NCBI RefSeq assembly: GCF_013407165.1
Contig: NZ_CP026994.1
Coordinates: forward strand, 1,268,187 to 1,332,186
Direction of reading: 5' to 3'
From: Nitrosopumilus oxyclinae
Lineage (GTDB): Archaea; Thermoproteota; Nitrososphaeria; Nitrososphaerales; Nitrosopumilaceae
DNA: 64,000 nt
Positions 34,077 through 42,499 of this stretch are shown here, piece after piece. The number at the start of each line of letters is the position of its first letter. Positions within the stretch are counted from its first letter, which is position 1. A model generated the notes under the pieces. The model worked only from the letters and a program-made list of their open reading frames with translations. It searched no databases and had not been told where the DNA came from. The translations under genes were made by a program, and so were the position numbers.

Positions 34077-35438
34077 TTGGCAATTTTACCTATTGATAAT
34101 GGTCGTTATGGTACCAAAGAAATGATGGATATTTTCAGTGAGCAAAAAAAAGTAGACTATCAATTAGAGATCGAGGGGGCTGCTGCCATTTCTCAAAGTG
34201 AAATAGGTATGATCTCAAAAAGCATAGGTAAAGAAATTCACAGAGCTGCAATGTCTGGAAAAATTACTGCAAAAAGAATTAAACAATTAGAGGCAAAAAG
34301 TGATCACGATACTGCAGCACTAGTAGAATCACTAAGTGAGAAATGTAGTAAAAATGCAAGACCTTGGATACATTATGGATTAACAAGTAATGATTTAGTT
34401 GATACAAGTAACTCAATGCAAATGAGGGATGCATTACAAATTATTGAACCTAAAGTCGCAAAGATGGCATCAATTCTTGCAAAAAAAGCTGTAAAACATG
34501 GAAAGATTCCAGCAGTCGGTCGAACACATGGTCAGCATGCAAGTATCATTTCATTTGGATTAAAGTTTGCAAATTGGGCTGCAGAGATGGCAAAACATGT
34601 AGAACGAATTGAAGAAATTAAGAAAAGAATTCTAATTTGCAAGACACTAGGTGTTGTAGGAACTGGTTCTCTCATGGGTGCAAAGTCACTTGAAGTACAA
34701 AAAAGAGCTGCTAAACGATTAAAATTATTCCCAGCAGAAGTTACAACACAAGTTGTCCCTAGAGAAAGATATGCAGAATATGTGTTTGAACTGGCATTAA
34801 TTGGGGCCACTTTGGAAAAAATTGCAATAGAGATTAGAAATTTACAAAGAACTGAGATTGGAGAAGTTGCAGAACAATTCAAGAAAGGACAGATGGGCAG
34901 TAGTGCAGTTCCAGTTAAAAGAAATCCAATTAAAAGTGAACGAGTGTCATCATTATCAAAACTAGTAAGGAGTCAAGTTGCAGTTGCATTTGAAAATATT
35001 CCACTATGGCATGAGCGAGATCTTTCAAATTCAGCAAATGAGAGATTTATTCTTCCAACTGTTTCAATTCTAGTTGATGAAATGCTTGAAACTATGACTA
35101 GAATTATTTCAAACTTGATGGTAAATGAGAAAAGAATTGTAGATAACCTATACATCACAAAGGGGCAAATCTTTGCAGAGTTTGTTTTGGAAGCTCTAAT
35201 CAAAAAAGGAATTCCAAGATTTGAGGCATACAGAGATGTTCAAAGAGTTGCATTTGAGGCAAATGACAAAGGAATGTTCTACAAAGATGCAATAAAAAAC
35301 GACAAAGCATTCAATTCAAAATTAACTGAAAAAGAAATTGATTCTATCTTCTCACCGGAGAAACACCTTGGTGCATCTCCTGCAATCATAAAAAATGTAG
35401 AAAGATCAGTACAAAATACAGTTAAGAAATTTCTTTAA
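34077..35438 (+). CDS. purB: Adenylosuccinate lyase
   Basis: Cleaves SAICAR and adenylosuccinate in purine synthesis. The fumarase-superfamily signature GSSAVPVKRNPIKSE is at about residue 277; other landmarks are HYGLTSNDLVDTSNSMQ and GRTHGQHASII. A GTG at 34059 keeps the frame open, but TTG 34077 gives the family-typical N-terminus MAILPIDNGRYGT and lies about 27 bp after TTTATTTT near 34049, so it is preferred (453 residues). Partner of purA at 16234. Confidence 0.92.
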   Translation: MAILPIDNGRYGTKEMMDIFSEQKKVDYQLEIEGAAAISQSEIGMISKSIGKEIHRAAMSGKITAKRIKQLEAKSDHDTAALVESLSEKCSKNARPWIHYGLTSNDLVDTSNSMQMRDALQIIEPKVAKMASILAKKAVKHGKIPAVGRTHGQHASIISFGLKFANWAAEMAKHVERIEEIKKRILICKTLGVVGTGSLMGAKSLEVQKRAAKRLKLFPAEVTTQVVPRERYAEYVFELALIGATLEKIAIEIRNLQRTEIGEVAEQFKKGQMGSSAVPVKRNPIKSERVSSLSKLVRSQVAVAFENIPLWHERDLSNSANERFILPTVSILVDEMLETMTRIISNLMVNEKRIVDNLYITKGQIFAEFVLEALIKKGIPRFEAYRDVQRVAFEANDKGMFYKDAIKNDKAFNSKLTEKEIDSIFSPEKHLGASPAIIKNVERSVQNTVKKFL

Positions 35439-35636
35439 GAGATTTTAGAACTACCATATCTTAAGAGTTGAATTCACCTGCCATTTTGGGGATGAAAATG
35501 GACGCAGATAGGCGTGAAATATAGAAAGTCTAGTTTTCATTTCTATGAGAGCCGTACTCGTCACAGGCAAAATCTTTTGATTTTAGTCAGTTAAAGAGTC
35601 TTAGTGTTTTAGTTCAGGACTCTAATCCTGTATAGA
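35439..35636. ncRNA. Structured intergenic region, candidate non-coding RNA
   Basis: A 198-bp convergent spacer with no reading frame but a chain of hairpins: CCATTTT/AAAATGG (35481-35501), ACGC/GCGT (35502-35515), ATAGAAA/TTTCTAT (35521-35546), AAAATC/GATTTT (35569-35584), AGAGTC/GACTCT (35595-35623). It contains local G+C-richer stretches such as GAGAGCCGTACTCGTCACAGG. The last hairpin belongs to a dispersed repeat. Strand and boundaries cannot be told. Confidence 0.45.
35591..35623. repeat. Dispersed hairpin repeat, copy A
   Basis: TTAAAGAGTC...GTGTTTTAGTTCAGGACTCT. The stem AGAGTC/GACTCT encloses a 17-nt loop containing the shared TGTTTTAGTTCAG. It lies 13 bp past the stop of the minus-strand gene that ends at 35637. 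Confidence 0.55.
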
Positions 35637-36068
35637 TTATGGAATAGAATTTAATTCATTTTCAATTATTTCAATACCTGATACAAAAATTGCAGCAGAA
35701 TCAGGATCTCCTCCAAATGCCATTCCTAATGTCTCAAGTTGAAAATCAACATAACTTTCAATTAATTTTCCAGTAACTGTTACTTTCTTATCGTGTAGTG
35801 ATGGACTTAATTTTTCACCATATAGAAAAATTCTACCATTATTCATATTGACATTCATTTCTTCTTCAGGAATAACTGCGTATGATGGTCCATCAATTGG
35901 TTTCCAATGTTGTAGAATTCCAGTGACGGTAACCGTGGATGCATTTTCTATGTATTCAGTACGTTTACTTTTGTATTCTGCATTCTCACTATAGTTATTT
36001 GTCTGCGATATTACAAAAATCACCATTACTGTGATGCTGATAATTATTGCAATAGATGATTTTTTCAT
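35637..36068 (-). CDS. Exported or membrane-anchored protein with an OB-like domain
   Basis: 143 residues. A hydrophobic N-terminal helix (residues 5-21) is followed by a beta-rich segment, STVTVTGILQHWKPIDGPSY, then KKVTVTGKLIES, two similar VTVTGxL strands that suggest an OB-type barrel. No catalytic motif. It sits downstream of the signal peptidase on the same strand with a 100-bp gap. Unknown function. Confidence 0.65.
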   Translation of the reverse strand: MKKSSIAIIISITVMVIFVISQTNNYSENAEYKSKRTEYIENASTVTVTGILQHWKPIDGPSYAVIPEEEMNVNMNNGRIFLYGEKLSPSLHDKKVTVTGKLIESYVDFQLETLGMAFGGDPDSAAIFVSGIEIIENELNSIP

Positions 36069-36144
36069 GATATTTTGATCAATAATAACCTCATAAAGTT
36101 TCTAATCTTGGTAATTACAAATCCAAATTTCAATGAAATAATCC

Positions 36145-36185
36145 TAGGCTTTCAAAGGGAATTGTTGTTTTAGTTTGAAACCCTA
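36145..36185. repeat. Dispersed hairpin repeat, copy C
   Basis: TAGG-c-TTTCAAA pairs TTTGAAA-c-CCTA (11 bp with one mismatch) around a 17-nt loop with GTTGTTTTAG. It overlaps the last codons and stop of the signal peptidase gene. Confidence 0.6.
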
Positions 36186-36790
36186 TTTTCTCTTCTAAAT
36201 TTAATATGAAGGATTATTGGGATTAAAAAAACTACAAATTCAATTAGATAAATTATCAAATTAGTAGGAGGGCGAAGAATTTGGGTAATCCCTCCAACAT
36301 CAGGAATGATATTATTGATTTTTCCTACATATTCTGATTCAGTGATTGGAAAATCAGTACCTGGAATTGATGCAGGATTTGCATCACCTTTAGTTTTGAA
36401 GGTAAGTGGATTATCATTTAGTACCTCCACAATTCTATGTAAAATTATTCTATTATGATCAGAAGGTCTATCAAATACAATGATATCACCCACTGACAAA
36501 TTTTCAAATGGGAAATTTTTATCAGCAGTAACTACATCATAAACTTCTAATTCAGGCATCATACTACCACTTGAAACAACATAAAATGCTCCCCCTAAAC
36601 TAAACAAAAACATACCAATTGAAAAGAGGATTGGGAGTGAAAATACTATTCCTACAATTATACATCGTTTAGCCTTGATGGGATCGTCTTTTCGAATTGC
36701 AAAGTAAGAGATCAATCCTCCAAGAATAGAAAACAATATCGGTAATTCATACCATAAGGGACTACGTTTTTTTCTATTTTCTAATGTCAT
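36170..36790 (-). CDS. Signal peptidase I (archaeal/ER Ser-His type)
   Basis: Removes signal peptides from exported proteins at the outer face of the membrane. The catalytic serine is in VVSSGSMMPEL (about residue 77) and, in place of the bacterial lysine, HRIVEV carries the histidine of Sec11-type enzymes; DIIVFDRPSDHN and KTKGDANPASIPG are the other conserved boxes. Membrane helices lie at residues 14-28, 44-65 and 180-198. At 206 residues it is normal. It overlaps the upstream membrane gene by 4 bp. Confidence 0.9.
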   Translation of the reverse strand: MTLENRKKRSPLWYELPILFSILGGLISYFAIRKDDPIKAKRCIIVGIVFSLPILFSIGMFLFSLGGAFYVVSSGSMMPELEVYDVVTADKNFPFENLSVGDIIVFDRPSDHNRIILHRIVEVLNDNPLTFKTKGDANPASIPGTDFPITESEYVGKINNIIPDVGGITQILRPPTNLIIYLIEFVVFLIPIILHIKFRRENRVSN

Positions 36791-37335
36791 TGAATAGCAC
36801 TACTCCGTGATTGTTTCATAAAGTCATCGTTCCATTTCTTTGACCATTTCCTAATTAGATAAATTGCAACAGGTAGTACAATACTTTCTACAAGGAGATA
36901 ATTATATTGAGAATCTGGTAAAAATGACACCAAGATCATTGCAGGAATTGCAATTCCAAAGATTACGAGGATATAGATTGTTAATTTTTTTACTTTGTAA
37001 GAAGCATACAAATCCAATCCAGGGATAAATGCAAAAATTGTTTGTCGAGTTATATCAACTGGTCTGTTTGGGACAGAAAAATAACTAACCGTCCCTGTTC
37101 GTTTGTCTTGTAAATATATTGCAATTCCTGCTATCAAAGAGCCAAATCCAGCTAAATTAGTAATAATCTTAACAATAAACAAGAGATATGAAGATAGATT
37201 TTGAAATATTGTAGAATCATTTCCACTAAAATCAACATTCATTGAAGATGATACAGTTGGGAAGAAAAATGCCAAAACCGTATTTGCAATCAATAAGACT
37301 ATTCCAATACGGATTAGGAATGTACTACGTCTCAA
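36787..37335 (-). CDS. Multi-helix membrane protein coupled to signal peptidase
   Basis: 182 residues with about four transmembrane segments (residues 8-26, 48-73, 118-138, 148-162) and a basic C-terminus. The middle region DITRQTIFAFIPGLDLYASYKVKK resembles cytosolic loops of small thaumarchaeal membrane proteins. Translational coupling to the signal peptidase suggests a role in export or a substrate, but no motif is known. Confidence 0.65.
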   Translation of the reverse strand: MRRSTFLIRIGIVLLIANTVLAFFFPTVSSSMNVDFSGNDSTIFQNLSSYLLFIVKIITNLAGFGSLIAGIAIYLQDKRTGTVSYFSVPNRPVDITRQTIFAFIPGLDLYASYKVKKLTIYILVIFGIAIPAMILVSFLPDSQYNYLLVESIVLPVAIYLIRKWSKKWNDDFMKQSRSSAIQ

Positions 37336-37404
37336 TGAATTTTAATTATGATTTTCATACATTAGGTACTGTATGTTATTTCAAATAACATAGGCACAAA
37401 TCAT

Positions 37405-37467
37405 ATGATTCAAGTCCGTCAAAGGGAATCATTGTTTTAGTTCAGGGCCCAAAAAGGCTTGAATCAT
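37405..37467. repeat. Dispersed hairpin repeat, copy B, inside a 10-bp perfect inverted repeat
   Basis: ATGATTCAAG (37405-37414) and CTTGAATCAT (37458-37467) are perfect inverted repeats. Between them, GTCAAAGGGAATCATTGTTTT then AGTTCAGGGCCC matches copy C on its left half and copy A on its right half. It lies just past the 3' end of the asparagine-synthase-like gene (37487). Confidence 0.6.
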
Positions 37468-37486
37468 TCTCAAGAACTCTATTTCA

Positions 37487-38242
37487 TTATCGAGTTTTTA
37501 ACAAAGCTTTGTGAATTTTAGTACCATACTGTAATGCCTTTTTTCGTTTTGTACAAGAAAGTTCTGGAACGTTGACTTCACTTGCTAATTTACGAATAAT
37601 GTGTTTACGATATAGATCTTCAGAGTCATGAATTTTTTCAGATATAGGAACAGTTTTTGCATATTTGATGAATTTTTCTGAGAGTAATGGCTGGAGTATG
37701 GTCACTCCAAATTCAGATGCAACTTGATTTACAGCCTTCATCATTTTTAGTTCATTATCTAATTTAGCCAGCATCACTTCATTGATTTGCGATTCTCCAC
37801 CAGAATATGCTTCTCTATACGCATTGTAGCCGCAAAATAATTCATCTATACCATTTGCAGTAATTACAGTATCAAGATCTAAAGAGTTTGCAAGTTTTGA
37901 AACATAATGAAAAGCAATACAATTTTCATTCCAAGATAGATTGTCTGTTTTTATTGTTTGATTAATTTTTGAAGAAATAGATGAAAATTTGTCTGGATCA
38001 ATTTCTAAAACATGATGAGGATATTTTAGAAATTCATTGACATGTTTTGCAAATAAAATATCATGGGATTCTGAAAATCCAATCGTAAGTAATGATATAT
38101 CAAAATCCATATCGGAGCAAATTTTTGATATTAATGTACTATCAACACCACCAGAAAAAGCGATTCCAATTTTCTTTACTTGGACAGTTTCAGAAATAGA
38201 ATTCTTAATATTCTCAAGTAACTCTTTGTTCATATCATCCAT
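37487..38242 (-). CDS. Stand-alone asparagine-synthase-like ATP-pyrophosphatase
   Basis: 251 residues with the PP-loop GIAFSGGVDSTLISKIC (about residue 27), TANGIDELFCGYNAYREAY and a basic end, the pattern of the asparagine-synthetase synthase domain. The N-terminal glutaminase half is missing, so it probably uses ammonia or acts on another substrate by adenylation. Ammonia-fed amidation would be plausible in this organism but is not shown. ATG codons at 38242 and 38233 are both possible starts. Confidence 0.8.
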   Translation of the reverse strand: MDDMNKELLENIKNSISETVQVKKIGIAFSGGVDSTLISKICSDMDFDISLLTIGFSESHDILFAKHVNEFLKYPHHVLEIDPDKFSSISSKINQTIKTDNLSWNENCIAFHYVSKLANSLDLDTVITANGIDELFCGYNAYREAYSGGESQINEVMLAKLDNELKMMKAVNQVASEFGVTILQPLLSEKFIKYAKTVPISEKIHDSEDLYRKHIIRKLASEVNVPELSCTKRKKALQYGTKIHKALLKTR

Positions 38243-38314
38243 TTTGACTTACTCCCCATTTCCCATAAAGGGTAATGAATCAATCTTTTAATTTAAGATT
38301 AAATGTGATACAGT

Positions 38315-38593
38315 ATGATGCGATTATCACAACTAGACATCGAGGAGCAATTAAAGAATCTCTCCGGCTGGAGTGTTGTAAATGAAAAACTACACAAGGA
38401 ATTTCAATTTGAGAGCTTCAATCAAGCATTTGGTTTTATGACCAGGGCAGCAATGGAAATTGAAAAAATGAATCATCATCCAGAGTGGTTTAACGTGTAT
38501 AATAGAATCACCATAGAATTAACAACTCATGATGCAGGAGGCATAACAAAAAACGATGTCAATCTGGCTAAAATTCTAAATTCTTTGGAATAG
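38315..38593 (+). CDS. Pterin-4a-carbinolamine dehydratase
   Basis: A 92-residue DCoH/PCD protein. [17 protein letters not shown], then [18 protein letters not shown] and [17 protein letters not shown] cover the whole fold, including the active-site His pair in NHHPEW. It dehydrates 4a-hydroxytetrahydropterin produced by pterin-dependent hydroxylases; some members instead assist molybdopterin or folate paths. A QueD/PTPS-type gene follows 69 bp later, supporting a pterin pathway. Confidence 0.9.
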   Translation: MMRLSQLDIEEQLKNLSGWSVVNEKLHKEFQFESFNQAFGFMTRAAMEIEKMNHHPEWFNVYNRITIELTTHDAGGITKNDVNLAKILNSLE

Positions 38594-38662
38594 CTGTAAA
38601 TGAAGAATTTTAGGCACAATCATTACAGAATTTATATTATATCCAAAGTCAGTTGACTTCAC

Positions 38663-39478
38663 ATGGCTTCAAGTCCTACAATATTAGATTCAGATTTTCG
38701 ATATATCGACAAGAAAGGAAACTTGCTCAAAACTCGAACTGAGTTAACAGTAGCACAGATGCTTACATTTCTTGAACAAGATTATGAATACAATCACAAA
38801 ATTACACTAAAGAATGGAACAGATGTTGTAATTGATTTCAAAACTGAAAAGGGATTGATAGAAGTAATTGATACAGATGAGGATATTGAAAAATACAAAC
38901 AAGTCAAAGAAGATTTTCCTGAAGATAAAGTAATGGCAATAGGACATGCAAAATATGTTGCACAGATTAAAGAATTACAAGATGTTGTATTTTATGATAA
39001 GACTCCACAGACAGGTTCCATATTCTTAGAGGATGCATCATTCTCATTTGATTATGCACATATTCTTCCCCTAGTTGAAAAATGCTCCATCCTACATGGA
39101 CATACATCATCAGTAATGGTTGAACTTGTAGGACAAATGAAAGACAATCTTCTTTTAGATTTTGGCGAAGCTAAAAGAATCATCAAAGAAGTAGTCAATG
39201 TATTTGATCATAAATTTTTCATAAACAGAAAATATCTAAAGAAAGAAGATGACTCACATTATCAAATTCAATTTGAAGGACCTAAAGGAATGTTTGAATT
39301 ACAAGTTCCAAAAAATACAACATATCTGTTAGAAGGTGAGGCCACAGTTGAAAACCTTTCAAGTGAAATTATTAAATTGCTAGTACCAAAAATGCCATCA
39401 AATGTAGAGGCAGTAGGTGTTTACATCTATGAAGGTTACAACAAAGGATCTCATATTATTTCAAACATAGAAAGATAA
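38663..39478 (+). CDS. 6-pyruvoyl-tetrahydropterin synthase/QueD domain with extra N-terminal domain
   Basis: Residues about 118-271 are a PTPS/QueD domain: FSFDYAHIL and CSILHGHT give the three zinc histidines and catalytic cysteine, LLDFGEAKRIIKEV and FDHKFF follow, and GEATVENLSSEI carries the pterin-binding glutamate. The first ~115 residues (ELTVAQMLTFLEQDYEYNHK, VVIDFKTEKGLIEVIDTDED) form a separate alpha/beta domain resembling a PD-(D/E)xK nuclease-like core. That fusion is unusual for QueD (normally 120-150 residues). A TTATATTAT TATA box sits about 28 bp upstream. Confidence 0.82.
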   Translation: MASSPTILDSDFRYIDKKGNLLKTRTELTVAQMLTFLEQDYEYNHKITLKNGTDVVIDFKTEKGLIEVIDTDEDIEKYKQVKEDFPEDKVMAIGHAKYVAQIKELQDVVFYDKTPQTGSIFLEDASFSFDYAHILPLVEKCSILHGHTSSVMVELVGQMKDNLLLDFGEAKRIIKEVVNVFDHKFFINRKYLKKEDDSHYQIQFEGPKGMFELQVPKNTTYLLEGEATVENLSSEIIKLLVPKMPSNVEAVGVYIYEGYNKGSHIISNIER

Positions 39479-39485
39479 TTAGAAA

Positions 39486-41804
39486 ATGGAACCTAAAATA
39501 TCAGAGAAAGCATGGAACCCAGAATTAGAAAAAGGAATTCTAAAACAATGGGAAGAAGAAAAAATTTATGATTTTATACCACAAGAGGACAATTTTACAA
39601 TAGATACGCCTCCTCCATATCCATCAGGTAGGCCTTGGCATATTGGTGCTGCAGCACATTATTCACAGATCGACATGATTGCAAGAACTGCAAGGATGGC
39701 AGGCAAAAATGTCTATTTCCCTATAGGAATTGACAGGAATGGACTTCCAGTAGAACTCTACACTGAAAAAAAACACAAAATTAGAATGAGGGAAACAGAA
39801 AGAGGTGAATTTCTGAATCTATGTAGAGAAGCACTAGATGATTTGGAAGCAGAGATGATTCTCATTATGAAAAGTTTAGGGCTTAGTGGAGATTTTGCAA
39901 ATTACTATAGAACAGATTCACAAGAATACAGGACACTAACTCAATCAACATTTATTGATTTATGGAAAAAAGGACAAGTGTATCTTGCAAACAGACCAAA
40001 CAATTACGATTGGGTATCAGGTACAACAATAGCAGATGCAGAAATAATCTATGAAGATTTATCTACAAAACTAGTTTACATGAAATTCAAAATTAAAGAT
40101 ACAGATAAAGAGATAATCATTGCAAGTACAAGGCCAGAATTACTATGTGCATGTAGAACCATCATTGTAAATCCTGAAGATGAAAGATATGCACAATACA
40201 TTGGAAAGAAAATAATTGTTCCAATTACTAATGCAGAAGTTGAATTAAGAACACATCATTCAGCCCAACAAGAATTTGGTTCAGGTGCTGTAATGGTGTG
40301 TAGTTATGGTGATCAAAACGATGTTGCATTATTTAGAGAATTAGAGTTAGAAGAAATTGTTGCAATAGGGTTAGATGGAAGAATGACTGAAGCTGCAGGT
40401 GAATATACAGGATTAAAACCAAAACAAGCAAGAACAAAAATTATAGAAGATTTGGAAACCAAAGGATTTCTAGAAAAAACTGAAGATATTGTTCACCGAA
40501 CTCCAGTATCAGAGAGAAGTAAAACACCAATTGAAATTATTCCAATGGAGGAATATTATCTAAAACAAAAAGAAGCAGTTCCAAAAATTAAGAGTTTAGG
40601 AGAAGAAATAGAATTTCATCCGCCAATGCATAAGCAAATCCTGATGAATTGGCTGGAATCCATCAACATTGACTGGCCAATTTCAAGACGAAGGTACTAT
40701 GGCACTGAAATTCCAATATGGTACTGTAAAAAATGCTCAGAACCTCATGTTCCTGAGCCTGGAAAATACTATAAACCCTGGAATGAGAAATGTCCAATCA
40801 ATAATTGTACCAAGTGTGATTCCACAGAATTTGTTGGGGAAGAGCGAACATTTGACACATGGATGGATTCTAGCGTATCTCCACTTTTCATTAGTAAATT
40901 TAACAGAGATGAGGAATTTTTCAAAAAAGTATATCCTGCATCAATTAGACCTCAAGCAAAAGATATTGTCAGAACGTGGTTGTACTATACACTTCTTAGA
41001 TGTGAACAGTTAACAGGAAAGAAACCATGGTCTGAAGCTTGGATCATGGGTTATGGTCTAGATGAAAAAGGAATGAAGATGAGTAAAAGTAAAGGCAATG
41101 CAATAGATCCTCTACCTGTAATTGAGAAATTAGGTGCAGATACTTTTAGATTTTGGAGTGCAAGTGAAATTAACCACGGATATGATTTTAGATGTAACGA
41201 GCAAAAAATTGAATCAACAAAAAAATTCCTCAGTAAGTTGTGGAATGTGTCAAGATTTTTGTCTAATTTTCCAGTAATTGAATCAGGAAAACCTTCTGCA
41301 ACAGATGAATGGATTTTATCAGAGCTTGACAAGTTAGTTAAAGAATGTAAAAAAGGATATGAAGAATATAACTTTTTTATTCCAGCAATTGCAATTAGAG
41401 AATTTACTTGGAATGTATTTGCGGCTCACTACATTGAAATGGTAAAAGCAAGAGCTTATGGAATTGAATTCTCAGATGAAGAAAGAGATGGTGCAATCTT
41501 CACATTACATAAAACATTATCAACAATTTTAAAATTATTAGCACCAATTACTCCATTTATTACAGAACATCTTTGGAAAGAACTGTATTCAAAAGATAGC
41601 ATTCACAAACAAAAACATGTTGAACCTGAAAATATTGAAGAGCAAAGTAATGTTACAAAAGAAATTTCAGAATTCAATTCCAAAGTATGGAATGAGAAGA
41701 AATCTCAAAATCTATCATTAAAAGATTCAATCAAAATTGAAATTCCAAAATCTTTAGAACCATTCAAGAAAGATTTGAAATCCATGCATAATTTGTTGGG
41801 TTGA
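39486..41804 (+). CDS. valS: Valyl-tRNA synthetase
   Basis: A 772-residue class Ia synthetase. The HIGH-type motif is PSGRPWHIGAAAHYSQ (about residue 45) and the KMSKS motif is GMKMSKSKGN (about 528). The editing domain is present (STRPELLCACRTIIVNPED). GIDRNGLPVE and INIDWPISRRRYYGTEIPIW are typical of archaeal ValRS. A four-cysteine zinc knuckle (CKKC, CPINNCTKC) follows. Gap to the PTPS gene is 7 bp, so they may be co-transcribed. Confidence 0.92.
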   Translation: MEPKISEKAWNPELEKGILKQWEEEKIYDFIPQEDNFTIDTPPPYPSGRPWHIGAAAHYSQIDMIARTARMAGKNVYFPIGIDRNGLPVELYTEKKHKIRMRETERGEFLNLCREALDDLEAEMILIMKSLGLSGDFANYYRTDSQEYRTLTQSTFIDLWKKGQVYLANRPNNYDWVSGTTIADAEIIYEDLSTKLVYMKFKIKDTDKEIIIASTRPELLCACRTIIVNPEDERYAQYIGKKIIVPITNAEVELRTHHSAQQEFGSGAVMVCSYGDQNDVALFRELELEEIVAIGLDGRMTEAAGEYTGLKPKQARTKIIEDLETKGFLEKTEDIVHRTPVSERSKTPIEIIPMEEYYLKQKEAVPKIKSLGEEIEFHPPMHKQILMNWLESINIDWPISRRRYYGTEIPIWYCKKCSEPHVPEPGKYYKPWNEKCPINNCTKCDSTEFVGEERTFDTWMDSSVSPLFISKFNRDEEFFKKVYPASIRPQAKDIVRTWLYYTLLRCEQLTGKKPWSEAWIMGYGLDEKGMKMSKSKGNAIDPLPVIEKLGADTFRFWSASEINHGYDFRCNEQKIESTKKFLSKLWNVSRFLSNFPVIESGKPSATDEWILSELDKLVKECKKGYEEYNFFIPAIAIREFTWNVFAAHYIEMVKARAYGIEFSDEERDGAIFTLHKTLSTILKLLAPITPFITEHLWKELYSKDSIHKQKHVEPENIEEQSNVTKEISEFNSKVWNEKKSQNLSLKDSIKIEIPKSLEPFKKDLKSMHNLLG

Positions 41805-41810
41805 GCCTGA

Positions 41811-42497
41811 TTATACCTGCAAAATACCATTTGTGATCAAATACTGAATTCCTTGAATGAACGCAGTGTCATCTATTTGACCATCTGCCCACCAGCCAGC
41901 ATTATTCTTAATCCAAGGTGGAATTTCATTTCCAGATATCTCACCAGACTCGGTTTGAGGAATATTCATTATTTCCTCAGTTATCAAATACTGAATTCCT
42001 TGAATGAACGCAGTGTCATCTATTTGACCATCTGCCCACCAGCCAGCATTATTCTTAATCCAAGGTGGAATTTCAGGTTCTAGAGAAAAAGGATTGAGTG
42101 CATCGGTTCCAATAATATCAATAAAAGAATCACCTCCAAAGAATGGAATTACAAGAGTTCTAGATTCTGATGTAGAATCTATTTCAGCATAATCTGTTTC
42201 AAAACCATCAACTAAAATAAAAAATTCATCGTCAAATGTGTCAAATTTTGCATCCAATAGTGATCTTGGAATTGTGATCTCAACTGTCCCATCAGAAGAA
42301 GTATCCATTGTGAGAATTAATTCAACAAAATCAGGATCCAAAAAAATTGTATCAAGAATTCCATTTTCAATATTATAATCTACATCAAATGAATTAACAG
42401 AAACGGTTCCAACATCCCCATATGAGAATGGAAACGATGTAAAAAGAATCAAAACAAATAGAGAACTCAAAAGATATAATGAGTTTTTATGGTTCAT
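41811..42497 (-). CDS. Exported protein with two WIKNNAGWW repeats
   Basis: 228 residues: a signal peptide (ends near FSYG), a beta-rich domain, then two copies of a 49-residue module centred on PPWIKNNAGWWADGQIDD followed by TAFIQGIQYLI. Their coding DNA is identical over 93 bp (41836-41928 and 41983-42075). The same module occurs twice in the protein at 57498. Modules of this kind cap many exported proteins of ammonia-oxidising archaea and may bind the cell surface; this is inferred. It lies 3 bp downstream of the next minus-strand gene. Confidence 0.8.
   Translation of the reverse strand: MNHKNSLYLLSSLFVLILFTSFPFSYGDVGTVSVNSFDVDYNIENGILDTIFLDPDFVELILTMDTSSDGTVEITIPRSLLDAKFDTFDDEFFILVDGFETDYAEIDSTSESRTLVIPFFGGDSFIDIIGTDALNPFSLEPEIPPWIKNNAGWWADGQIDDTAFIQGIQYLITEEIMNIPQTESGEISGNEIPPWIKNNAGWWADGQIDDTAFIQGIQYLITNGILQV
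41836..42075. repeat. 93-bp perfect tandem duplication inside a surface-protein gene
   Basis: Copies at 41836-41928 and 41983-42075 with a 147-bp offset and no base differences, including synonymous sites. They encode the WIKNNAGWW module. Confidence 0.85.
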
Positions 42498-42499
42498 CT

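Noticed and set aside
35439-35636. C/D-box guide RNA
   Set aside because: No paired RUGAUGA and CUGA boxes at the right spacing.
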